The position numbers and the translations under genes are program-made. The notes beneath the pieces are model-generated. The model had not been told where the DNA came from and searched no databases. It saw nothing but the letters and a program-made list of their open reading frames with translations. From assembly GCA_025450255.1 (NCBI GenBank), contig JANWHV010000025.1, positions 1 through 11,935 on the forward strand: a stretch of DNA of 11,935 nt, written 5' to 3'. The DNA is from Chloroflexota bacterium (GTDB taxonomy: Bacteria; Chloroflexota; UBA5177; JANWHV01). Positions 1 to 6,338 of the stretch are shown here, in pieces (the first letter of the stretch is position 1; every line of letters begins with the position of its first letter).

Positions 1-57
1 ACGCTCCGCCCGCGCGGCAAGGGCGCAATCGCTCGCGAATGAGAGACAGGCGCCCAT
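1..57 (-). CDS. 5' end of an unidentified leftward gene (partial)
   Basis: An open frame starts at an ATG (55-57, minus strand) and stays open for 19 codons to the window edge, reading MGACLSFASDCALAARAER. A GAGGA ribosome binding site lies at 63-67, five bases before the ATG, and a TATAAT -10 box lies at 80-85. These three elements at sensible spacing support a real gene start. The product cannot be recognised from 19 residues. It lies downstream of the nicotinamidase-like gene on the same strand but appears to have its own promoter. The start could instead lie further downstream, outside the window. Confidence 0.45.
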   Translation of the reverse strand, partial: MGACLSFASDCALAARAER

Positions 58-79
58 CGTGTTCCTCAAGTATTGGCAA

Positions 80-110
80 ATTATACCCGGCTGCCCGCTC
101 GCGGTATCAA
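80..110 (-). promoter_or_regulatory. Candidate sigma70-type promoter for the leftward edge gene
   Basis: On the minus strand a perfect TATAAT (80-85) is preceded by TTGATA (105-110). The spacer is 19 bases, longer than the optimal 17. The predicted transcription start is near 73, leaving a short 5' leader of about 16 bases that contains the GAGGA site. The good -10 box and the adjacent RBS and ATG make it credible; the long spacer weakens it. Confidence 0.45.
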
Positions 111-145
111 GCGCTACGTCCGCACCCCAGCATGCGGCGATGGAT

Positions 146-1210
146 TCAACTCAGCGACCACTGAGGCCAGGCGTCTACCGGCGTGGTCGAGCTGACGACG
201 TGCATCCCAGCGTCGCGGAAGCGGCCGAGCGCGGCCGCGGCCTGGTCGGTAAAATCGGCAAGCACGCCTCCCTGGCCGTCAGGCACCACGACACTGGACA
301 TGCAGTCCTCGAGGATATACACCTTGCCGGCGAGGGCGGCATCGATCGCCTGGATCTCCGCCAGGAGGTCCTCGATCGAGCTCTTCACGCAGTGGCTCGC
401 GGCCTGCCCGGCGATAACGATCGCGTCCGCCTCCAGCAGCGTGGCGAGCAAGGCATCGTTCCTCCGCGCCAGGTCGCCGCCATCGTGGCATTGCAACACT
501 TCGGGTCGAAAAATACTGTAATTCTCCGTCAGCACGTTATCGCCCTTCGTGGCAACCCATGCCTGGGTCTGCCTGGCGAAGGCATGGAAGAGATGGGCTT
601 CGTGAATCGTGCCGGCCAACGCGTGTCCGTCGCCGCCGAGCAGGCAATGGTATGGCCAGAGATAGAGTGCGTACTTGCCGACCCTGGCCAACTCCGCGCA
701 GTAAAATGTCACTTGATCCAGCAGCCAGCGATAGTTGCCGCCGCACAGCCATGCCGCGATCGCCGGATTGGGCTGGAGGGCGCCCGAACGGATCTCGTCG
801 ACACCCACCACGGTATGCGGGCTGGGAGCATCCCCGCTCGCGTCCACCCAGAAGGACGGAAAGAAGATCTGCATGGGCAGGTGCGTGTCCAGTGTCGTGG
901 TAATCGCCGTGATCCGGTGCAGATTGCGGTAGATGAACTCAGCTAGGCGATGATTGTCTTCCATGGCGCCGTCACCAGAACGGCCGCCCACGTAGAGGCT
1001 GCCTGCTGGATGGCAGAAATCCTTCTGCGCGTCTATAACCAGCACATGGACCTTGGCCCCGGACGCGGCGGCGGGCGCGATGTCAAACTCGCGGCGCCAC
1101 GCGGCCGCGGCGGTCAATAGAGCCTGTGGGTCCGGACGATAATCCCAACTCCGGGCACTGGCCGGGTCGAAGTGCGGCGGCAAGGGCATGTCAGCGGATA
1201 CAGCGTGCAT
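146..1210 (-). CDS. Isochorismatase/nicotinamidase-fold cysteine hydrolase, long form
   Basis: The 354-aa protein belongs to the cysteine hydrolase superfamily that includes nicotinamidase (PncA) and isochorismatase. The triad is visible: Asp60 in VIDAQKDF, Lys222 in TKGDN, and Cys274 in SHCVKSS. A DTH motif after the second strand matches the first two metal ligands of nicotinamidases. The start is ATG at 1210, preceded by AAGGAGG with good spacing. Typical PncA proteins have 180-220 residues; this one has about 50 extra N-terminal residues and a large insert (roughly 100-215) rich in aromatic residues and His, including LWPYHCLLGG. I recall this architecture from bacterial proteins annotated as nicotinamidase or isochorismatase. 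The likely role is amide hydrolysis in the cytoplasm, possibly NAD salvage, but the substrate is not proven. It is transcribed alone, divergently from the PilZ gene. Confidence 0.85.
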   Translation of the reverse strand: MHAVSADMPLPPHFDPASARSWDYRPDPQALLTAAAAWRREFDIAPAAASGAKVHVLVIDAQKDFCHPAGSLYVGGRSGDGAMEDNHRLAEFIYRNLHRITAITTTLDTHLPMQIFFPSFWVDASGDAPSPHTVVGVDEIRSGALQPNPAIAAWLCGGNYRWLLDQVTFYCAELARVGKYALYLWPYHCLLGGDGHALAGTIHEAHLFHAFARQTQAWVATKGDNVLTENYSIFRPEVLQCHDGGDLARRNDALLATLLEADAIVIAGQAASHCVKSSIEDLLAEIQAIDAALAGKVYILEDCMSSVVVPDGQGGVLADFTDQAAAALGRFRDAGMHVVSSTTPVDAWPQWSLS

Positions 1211-1521
1211 CGCCGCTCCCTCCTTTCCATTGCGTTATCTGGCCGTCTCATCAAGTATTCGGCATTTTTCGCGAGCGTGCCACAACCCGCGCTTCACCGA
1301 TCGATCCCTCGAATAGGTTGGCACGTATTACCCGTATGGGGACTGAAGGGTACTCACCGGTCACGTATAACGATGGTATGTGCAGGAAAGAGCCATCTTT
1401 GGACCGATGGTCGGAGCAGAGCCAACGCGGGGTACACGAACCAATGGGTTTCACGTCGTAAACTCAAAGGGCCGCACGACGGCGATAGCCTCGCGCGAAC
1501 ATAGTCAAAGGAGGAGCGTGG
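1211..1521. other. Divergent intergenic region between the hydrolase and PilZ genes
   Basis: This 311-bp spacer holds the ribosome binding sites of both flanking genes: AAGGAGG just beyond 1210 on the minus strand and AAAGGAGG at 1507-1514 on the plus strand. Promoters for both directions must lie here, but I find no near-consensus pair. The best plus-strand candidate is TATAAC (1366-1371) with CTGAAG (1343-1348) 17 bases upstream, a weak -35. Short dyads occur (TACCC at 1329-1333 with GGGTA at 1348-1352). The open frames in it have no coding look, and I see no RNA gene. Confidence 0.6.
1507..1514 (+). promoter_or_regulatory. Strong Shine-Dalgarno of the PilZ gene
   Basis: AAAGGAGG lies seven bases before the ATG at 1522 and fixes the start of the PilZ protein there rather than at the internal Met21. 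Confidence 0.85.
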
Positions 1522-2343
1522 ATGACAGAGCACCAGCGCGCCGCCAATCAATCCACTACGGATCGTATCCCTATACCGCCCATGAGCAACTCGGTAGTAC
1601 CGAAAGCCGGCGCGAACGATCTCATCGCGCAAGACCTGGCCGCCACGCCCAAAGCCGTCTGGGCCATTTTGCTGCGCCGTGCTCAAGACACCGCCGGCGC
1701 GTTATCGCGCGAAGCCCCCGCGACGAGCTGGCACGTTACGAACACGGAAGAACAGCGGATGCTGGTCTTGACCGCCAACTCCGGCCCATTGCCGGATCTC
1801 AACATCTCCTGTCATGTTGGCGGACCGCCAAACGGACCGGCGACGCTTACCTTAAAAGCGAGCTTCGCGGCGGGAACCGTGCTGCAACGTTGGCACCGGC
1901 GGCGGACCGCCGAACAATTCTGCCATGCCCTGATTCAGGACGTGGCAGACACGCTCACGATTTCATCGGGCAATCTTGCCGTCCGCGGCGCATCGCGCCG
2001 GTCGCAGCGCGGCACGGTGCGGATAGGATCCGGCGAAAGCCACTGGTCTGGAGAACTGGTCGATATCAGTGAGACCGGCATCGCCATGAGCGTGCTCGCC
2101 ACCGTGGCCGTCGCGGATCGAGAGGCTCCCGACCGCTGGGTCGGTAAGGAGACACAGGCACGGGTGCGGCTGGCCAAGAGCCGCGTGGAACTACCGGTCA
2201 CCGTCGCCCATGTTACGCGGCGCCGTCATGACTACCTGGTCGGCTTGCGGGTCCTGGACAGCGCGGGATTAACAGTGCTACTGCCGGCCGCCGCCTCGGG
2301 TGGTCTGAAACTCTTTCATCTTCCACGCAAGGCGGCGCGATAG
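1522..2343 (+). CDS. PilZ-domain protein with an N-terminal SRPBCC-like region
   Basis: The 273-aa protein carries a C-terminal PilZ domain (about 155-265), the classic cyclic-di-GMP receptor module. Both signature motifs are present: RxxxR as R159-R163 (RRSQR) and D/NxSxxG as D181-G186 (DISETG), about 18 residues apart as in c-di-GMP-binding members. Residues about 40-145 form a second region starting ATPKAVWAIL, with alternating strand-like segments and a closing basic helix (RWHRRRTAEQF). It resembles SRPBCC/START-like ligand-binding domains, but this is a weak inference. No membrane segment or signal peptide is seen, so it is probably cytoplasmic. The strong RBS at 1507-1514 supports the start. 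The GNAT gene follows after 9 bp, implying one transcript. The output is unknown; cell-surface or motility control is the usual PilZ role. Confidence 0.82.
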   Translation: MTEHQRAANQSTTDRIPIPPMSNSVVPKAGANDLIAQDLAATPKAVWAILLRRAQDTAGALSREAPATSWHVTNTEEQRMLVLTANSGPLPDLNISCHVGGPPNGPATLTLKASFAAGTVLQRWHRRRTAEQFCHALIQDVADTLTISSGNLAVRGASRRSQRGTVRIGSGESHWSGELVDISETGIAMSVLATVAVADREAPDRWVGKETQARVRLAKSRVELPVTVAHVTRRRHDYLVGLRVLDSAGLTVLLPAAASGGLKLFHLPRKAAR

Positions 2344-2352
2344 AATAAATCC

Positions 2353-3150
2353 GTGACGACCCAACCGCAGCCGCTCGCCGGTAGCAATGCATTGGACGGC
2401 GCGTCCTGGCTCGATCGCTCCGCCAGGAACCTTGCCACCATGTGGGAGTATGCGCCGCGCGCGATGGGATGGCGCTGGCGGCGCTGGAACGACGCATGGG
2501 CAGCCGATCCCATCAGCTTGAGTCCGATTCCCAACAGTGCGACCGTGATCCAGCCGCTTGAGGCGTCGCGCACCGGCGAACTCATCGATCGTCTGCGAAA
2601 TTTCTATGGCGAGGTTGCCGGCGCGCCCTTTGTGCTATGGAGCGCCTGGAGGCTGCCGGATCTGCGCGCGCGTGGCTTCGAGTTACTTGGACATCCACCA
2701 CTGATGGTCCGCCTGGCAGGGGAAGCGCTGCCGGACGCGCCGCCCGCGTTGCGCGTCGTCGAAGTTACGAATGCCCCGACCCTGGCCGACTTTGAGCACG
2801 TCTCAATCGATGGCTATCCGATTGAGGAGTTGCGGCCGGCACGAGCAGGGTCCATGTATGACACGCGGATTCTGGGCGGGCCGTTCCGTCTGTGGGTCGG
2901 CTATGTCGACGGCCAGCCGGTCTCGGGTGCGTACGCGTACAACGATAACGTGGTGAACGGTATCTACCTGGTGTCAACCCTGCCGGCGTACCGCGGCCGC
3001 GGCTATGCCGCCGCGCTGACCGCGCGCGCCGTGGCCTCCGCGCCCGACCTGCCGGCAGTGCTGCAAGCTACCGTGCTCGGCTATCGGATATATACACGCC
3101 TCGGCTTTCACGAGGTTGCCCAGTACGATCTCTGGCTAAAGCCGCGGTAG
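2353..3150 (+). CDS. GNAT-family N-acetyltransferase
   Basis: The 265-aa protein ends in a GNAT fold. The acetyl-CoA pyrophosphate-binding motif is clear at Y213-A219 (YRGRGYA), preceded by the usual beta-strand (GIYLVSTLP) and followed by helix 3 and a C-terminal YRIYTRLGF segment typical of the family. The N-terminal 120 residues (NLATMWEYAPRAMG onward) are a family-specific extension or a degenerate second GNAT half; the substrate cannot be told. The start is a GTG with no good Shine-Dalgarno, 9 bp after the PilZ stop, so it may rely on translational coupling. An ATG at 2440 (Met30) is an alternative, but it would remove part of what looks like conserved sequence. The gene probably forms an operon with the PilZ gene. 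Confidence 0.85.
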   Translation: MTTQPQPLAGSNALDGASWLDRSARNLATMWEYAPRAMGWRWRRWNDAWAADPISLSPIPNSATVIQPLEASRTGELIDRLRNFYGEVAGAPFVLWSAWRLPDLRARGFELLGHPPLMVRLAGEALPDAPPALRVVEVTNAPTLADFEHVSIDGYPIEELRPARAGSMYDTRILGGPFRLWVGYVDGQPVSGAYAYNDNVVNGIYLVSTLPAYRGRGYAAALTARAVASAPDLPAVLQATVLGYRIYTRLGFHEVAQYDLWLKPR

Positions 3151-3238
3151 CCGTGCCGGTAGGCGTGAGCAAGTGACCGCGCCGGCGGCCAGCGGGTCAG
3201 GTCCGTACGATCCCTGGCGCGCGAATGACGCCCTCGCG

Positions 3239-3574
3239 TTAGCACGATCGAACTCGCGACGGTCCGCCGAGATAGCTTTCCAGATCGTGTGCCAGCGCGC
3301 CCAGCACGTCGTCCGGTTGCAGCGAACGGGCAAGACGGTGGCCGCCGGCATAGGCGAGGTGATACTGCCGCACGCCAGGCCGCGTGGGCGCATCCGGCAT
3401 CAACAGTGAGTAAAGCCGAACCACGGACGCCTGGGATGCCGGCGCCCAATCGGGCGGCACGAGCGCAAGCATCCGCGCCAGCGCCGCCTCGCTATTTGCC
3501 CGCAGACCGATGCGCAGTCCATCGATCGATAGCGCCGCTCCCGCCGCCCAACCCAGGCGGTCAAGGGCCTCCAT
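3239..3574 (-). pseudogene. Probable truncated HprK-like kinase remnant (N-terminal part only)
   Basis: The frame encodes 111 residues that read like real protein: [12 protein letters not shown], then [41 protein letters not shown] and ALAHDLESYL. From memory this matches the N-terminal region of HPr-kinase-like proteins, in which a segment like LESDLQLYV is followed by the P-loop kinase domain. Here the frame stops about ten residues after ESYL. No Walker A motif is found in any minus-strand frame before the GNAT gene ends at 3150, so the kinase domain is missing. It is leftward, convergent with the GNAT gene and divergent from trpB2. No good Shine-Dalgarno precedes the ATG. It may be a decayed gene, or a small independent protein if the family match is wrong. 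Confidence 0.5.
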
Positions 3575-3585
3575 TCAGGTGGAGG
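3568..3585. repeat. Short inverted repeat at the start of the kinase remnant
   Basis: CCTCCA (3568-3573) and TGGAGG (3580-3585) form a perfect 6-bp stem around TTCAGG. The dyad covers the putative ATG of the leftward remnant and begins the leader region of trpB2. No T-tract follows, so it is not a convincing terminator. Confidence 0.4.
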
Positions 3586-3610
3586 GGCTTTCAGGGTATC
3601 CTTTCGGCAG

Positions 3611-3652
3611 GGCGGCCGCGGTGGCGAGACGCCACCATGGTAGAAGGCCGCC
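3611..3652 (+). promoter_or_regulatory. Nested stem-loop in the trpB2 leader
   Basis: An inner perfect hairpin GGTGGCG-AGA-CGCCACC (3620-3636) is enclosed by an outer perfect 7-bp pair, GGCGGCC (3611-3617) with GGCCGCC (3646-3652). The whole structure ends 11 bases before the AGGAG ribosome binding site (3664-3668) of trpB2. A 12-codon open frame (3637-3675, [12 protein letters not shown]) starts right after the inner hairpin, and its TGA overlaps the trpB2 start. It contains no Trp codon, so classical trp attenuation is not indicated. A structured 5' leader influencing translation is the simplest reading, with function unproven. Confidence 0.5.
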
Positions 3653-3674
3653 GGCATACCATGAGGAGCCGATG

Positions 3675-5051
3675 ATGGACGAACAAACGAAATACCTGCT
3701 GGACGAGTCCCGGCTGCCCGAGGCCTGGTACAACATCATGGCCGATCTGCCGGCGCCGCCACCGCCGCCGCTGAATCCCGGTACCAGCCAGCCCCTTGGC
3801 CCCGGCGACCTGGCCCCGCTCTTCCCCATGGCCCTGATCATGCAGGAGGTGAGCGGCGAACGCTTCATCGCGATCCCCGAGGAGGTGCGGGCCGCGTATC
3901 GCCTCTGGCGCCCCACGCCTCTGTACCGCGCGCGTCGCCTGGAGAAGGCGCTCGACACGCCGGCGCGCATCTTCTACAAATACGAGGGCGTAAGCCCCGC
4001 CGGCAGCCATAAGCCGAACACCGCGGTGCCGCAAGCCTACTACAACAAGGCCGAGGGTGTGAAGCGCATCGCCACCGAGACCGGCGCCGGGCAGTGGGGC
4101 AGCGCCGTGGCCTTTGCCGCCGGCCTGTTTGACCTTGAGTGCAAGGTCTACATGGTGCGGATCAGCTATGACCAGAAGCCATACCGGCGCTCCATGATGC
4201 AGACCTGGGGCGCCACGGTAGTCCCCAGTCCCAGCGAGGATACCAACATCGGCCGGAAAATCCGCGCCGAGCACCCAGACTCGCTGGGCAGCCTGGGCAT
4301 TGCCATCAGCGAGGCGGTGGAAGATGCCGCGACGCGCGACGACACCAAGTATGCCCTGGGCAGCGTACTGAACCACGTGCTGCTGCATCAGACCGTGATC
4401 GGCCTGGAGGCAATCGACCAATTGGACATGGCCGGCGCGTACCCCGATATCGTGATCGGCTGTACCGGCGGCGGCAGCAACTTTGGCGGCATCGCCCTGC
4501 CCTTCGTGCGCGAGAAGCTGGCCGGCAAGGACATCAAAATCATCGCGGTCGAGCCGGCCGCCTGCCCCAGCCTCACGCGCGGCGTCTACGCGTACGACTT
4601 CGGCGACACGGGCGGGCTTGCGCCGCTTATGCCGATGCACACCCTGGGCCATAACTTCATGCCGGCGGGCATCCACTCCGGCGGCCTGCGCTACCACGGC
4701 ATGAGCCCGCTGATCAGCCACCTCTACAACCTCAAGCTGATCGAGGCGCGTGCCCATACCCAGCGATCCTGCTTCGAGGCGGGGCTGCGGTTCGCCCGAT
4801 CCGAGGGGATTATCCCGGCGCCCGAGCCCACCCATGCCATCCGCGCCACCATCGACGAGGCCCTCAAGTGCAAGGAGGAAGGCGTCTCACGCACCATCCT
4901 GTTTAACCTGTGCGGGCATGGCCACTTCGACATGGCCGCCTGGGATTCCTATATCTCGGGCGCCATGGTGGATTACGAGCTGCCGGATGCCGAGATCCAG
5001 CGCGCCCTGCGCGATATCGAATCCATGCCCAGGGTGCCGGTGCCGGCCTAG
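3675..5051 (+). CDS. trpB: Tryptophan synthase beta chain-like protein, TrpB2 type
   Basis: This 458-aa fold-type II PLP enzyme would condense indole with serine to make tryptophan. The PLP lysine is K113 in GSHKPNTA, the catalytic glutamate E135 in ETGAGQWG, and the phosphate loop GGGSN at 265-269. The length, the acidic N-terminus ([16 protein letters not shown]) and the GQWG variant are typical of TrpB2, the stand-alone form that does not need tight pairing with TrpA. No trpA or other trp gene is nearby. In the C-terminal NLCGHGHFD, Cys413 occupies the position where classical TrpB has the serine that contacts the PLP pyridine nitrogen. Two adjacent ATGs exist (3672, 3675); AGGAG at 3664-3668 is better spaced to 3675. 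The YjbR-type gene follows 9 bp after the stop. TrpB2 may serve in indole salvage or a related beta-substitution. Confidence 0.93.
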   Translation: MDEQTKYLLDESRLPEAWYNIMADLPAPPPPPLNPGTSQPLGPGDLAPLFPMALIMQEVSGERFIAIPEEVRAAYRLWRPTPLYRARRLEKALDTPARIFYKYEGVSPAGSHKPNTAVPQAYYNKAEGVKRIATETGAGQWGSAVAFAAGLFDLECKVYMVRISYDQKPYRRSMMQTWGATVVPSPSEDTNIGRKIRAEHPDSLGSLGIAISEAVEDAATRDDTKYALGSVLNHVLLHQTVIGLEAIDQLDMAGAYPDIVIGCTGGGSNFGGIALPFVREKLAGKDIKIIAVEPAACPSLTRGVYAYDFGDTGGLAPLMPMHTLGHNFMPAGIHSGGLRYHGMSPLISHLYNLKLIEARAHTQRSCFEAGLRFARSEGIIPAPEPTHAIRATIDEALKCKEEGVSRTILFNLCGHGHFDMAAWDSYISGAMVDYELPDAEIQRALRDIESMPRVPVPA

Positions 5052-5060
5052 CGCCGAAAT

Positions 5061-5429
5061 ATGAGTTCCACCGACGCTGAACACCGGCTGCGCCACATCT
5101 GCCTGGCGCTGCCGGAAGCCATGGAGAAGGAGACGTGGGGCGACCCCACGTTCAGGATCCGCGACAAGATCTTCGCCATGGCCAAGTTTGGCGATGGCCG
5201 GGCGTCAGTCTGGTGCAAGGCGCCGCCCGGCGTGCAGGCCATACTGGTGGGCGCCGATCCCGATCGCTTCTTCAAGCCGCCCTATGTGGGACCCAGCGGG
5301 TGGATTGGTATCCGCCTGGACGTCGAGGTCGATTGGGAGGAACTTGAGGGTATGGTGGAGGAGAGCTACCGCATGACGGCGCCAAAGCGACTCAGCGCGC
5401 GGCTTGAACAAGGCTGTGTCTCCGAATAA
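5061..5429 (+). CDS. MmcQ/YjbR family protein
   Basis: The small 122-aa protein matches the MmcQ/YjbR family over its whole length: an N-terminal helix with LPEAMEKETWGDPTFRI, a strand pair with KIFAMAKFGDGRASVWCKAPP, and the C-terminal WIGIRLDVEVDWEELEGMVEESYRMTAPKRL. The family has a cyclic double-stranded DNA-binding-like fold, but the biological role is not established. The start ATG lies 9 bp after the trpB2 stop with no clear Shine-Dalgarno, so translation is probably coupled to trpB2. No metabolic link to tryptophan is known to me. The stop codon falls inside a palindrome (5421-5436). Confidence 0.88.
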   Translation: MSSTDAEHRLRHICLALPEAMEKETWGDPTFRIRDKIFAMAKFGDGRASVWCKAPPGVQAILVGADPDRFFKPPYVGPSGWIGIRLDVEVDWEELEGMVEESYRMTAPKRLSARLEQGCVSE

Positions 5430-5436
5430 ATTCGGA
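5421..5436. repeat. Palindrome over the stop of the YjbR-type gene
   Basis: TCCGAAT (5421-5427) and ATTCGGA (5430-5436) are perfect inverted arms around AA, and the TAA stop lies at the centre. There is no following T-run, so a Rho-independent terminator is doubtful. It could be a protein-binding dyad or chance. Confidence 0.35.
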
Positions 5437-5638
5437 TGGCTAGGGATTACCGCAAGGTCATCTGGTGGGCAGTACATGCATGGTGCCTACCGCCAACCGC
5501 CGCGTAGCTGTCCGGCGAATTAGCAGGAAGACAGCGCGCGTAGCGGAATCAACCGTTGCGAGTATCATTCTCAAAACGCCGTATGCCGCGCGTTCTCACC
5601 CCGATTTGGAGGAGCATGGAGACAATGGAGTGCCGCCA
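5430..5638 (+). other. Spacer between the YjbR-type and LssY_C genes
   Basis: About 209 bp lacking a supported gene. The LssY_C frame stays open back to 5465, but that part (VRRISRKTARVAES and similar) shows no domain character and has no RBS. GGAGGAG at 5608-5614 precedes an 8-codon open frame, METMECRQ, whose TGA (5640-5642) overlaps the ATG of the next gene. TATCAT (about 5560) could be a -10 box but lacks a good -35. Confidence 0.45.
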
Positions 5639-6319
5639 ATGACAATCATCGCTCGCCTTGCGTTTGCCTTATTCATGGTGATCGCCGCCACCACGCCGAA
5701 GCCGCCGTGGGACGATATGCCCACGCGTACGGCAACGGGCTCGCACCTGGCGGGTGACCCCGTGAACATCGGTTTTGAGGGGTCGAAAGCAGAGATCATC
5801 GCCGCCTTCGCCAAAGCCGGGTGGGTCGTGGCCGATCCGCTCGGGGTCAAGAACGATGCCCGGATGGCCGAGGCGGCAGTACTGCGGAAACATTACTACA
5901 ACGCACCGGTCAGCCACCTGTATTTGTTTGGCCGGCATGAGGACTTCGCGGTCGAGCATGAGAATGGGTCGATTGCCAAGCGGGATCACGCGCGTTTCTG
6001 GGACACCAAAAAACAAGATAGTGTCACCCACCTGGAGCTGTGGATCGGCGACGCGTCACGCGATATCTCGATCAAGATACTCTTCAAGCGCTTCCTGCAC
6101 ATTCCGGTCGGCACCACGCACAAAATCGAAGCCGATGTGGACATCGAACGCGATCACATCCTCAAGTTGCTGCAAGGCGCGGGGATGGTCAGCACCGTGG
6201 TCCAGGAACCGGGCATGGGCCCAACCAAGAACGGCGTCAACGGCGGCGGCGATCGCTTCAGCACCGACGGCATGGTGGACATAATCGTGCTGAAGAACGC
6301 CCTGAGCGCGGGCCAGTAG
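5639..6319 (+). CDS. LssY_C-domain protein, probably exported or membrane-anchored
   Basis: The 226-aa product from ATG 5639 begins with a short hydrophobic segment (MTIIARLAFALFMVIAATT), which suggests a signal peptide or N-terminal anchor. The rest matches the LssY C-terminal domain: GDPVNIGFEGSKAEIIAAFAKAGW, then ADPL, VLRKHYYNAPVSHLYLFGR, a HARFW segment, LELWIGDASRDI, and THKIEADVDIERDHILKLL. This domain is often fused behind PAP2 phosphatase or DedA-like parts, but here it stands alone. Its function is unknown. GGAG (5627-5630), eight bases before 5639, and the immediately following signal-like sequence support this start over the long upstream extension. It converges on the GH65 gene with a 19-bp gap that holds no clear terminator. 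Confidence 0.8.
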   Translation: MTIIARLAFALFMVIAATTPKPPWDDMPTRTATGSHLAGDPVNIGFEGSKAEIIAAFAKAGWVVADPLGVKNDARMAEAAVLRKHYYNAPVSHLYLFGRHEDFAVEHENGSIAKRDHARFWDTKKQDSVTHLELWIGDASRDISIKILFKRFLHIPVGTTHKIEADVDIERDHILKLLQGAGMVSTVVQEPGMGPTKNGVNGGGDRFSTDGMVDIIVLKNALSAGQ

Positions 6320-6338
6320 CACGGCGGGTCGCCGGGAT

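Noticed and set aside
59..946. Long rightward open frame (295 codons) opposite the hydrolase gene
   Set aside because: Antisense shadow of a high-GC gene; it has no recognisable domain, while the opposite strand carries a complete triad and a strong RBS.
1343..1371. CTGAAG-17-TATAAC as a promoter for the PilZ gene
   Set aside because: The -35 matches consensus at only about three of six positions; kept as a note, not called.
3510..3671. Upstream 54-codon extension of the trpB2 frame
   Set aside because: It crosses the nested hairpin leader, has no TrpB homology character, and the AGGAG site points to ATG 3675.
3591..4835. Leftward 414-codon frame opposite trpB2
   Set aside because: The opposite strand encodes an unmistakable TrpB2; the antisense product is low-complexity and Gly/Arg/His rich with no motif.
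5465..5638. Upstream 58-codon extension of the LssY_C frame
   Set aside because: The GTG has no RBS, and the extension would bury the signal-like segment that starts at 5639.
6320..6338. Terminator between the convergent LssY_C and GH65 genes
   Set aside because: Only 19 bases, with a short GC dyad and no T-tract in either direction.
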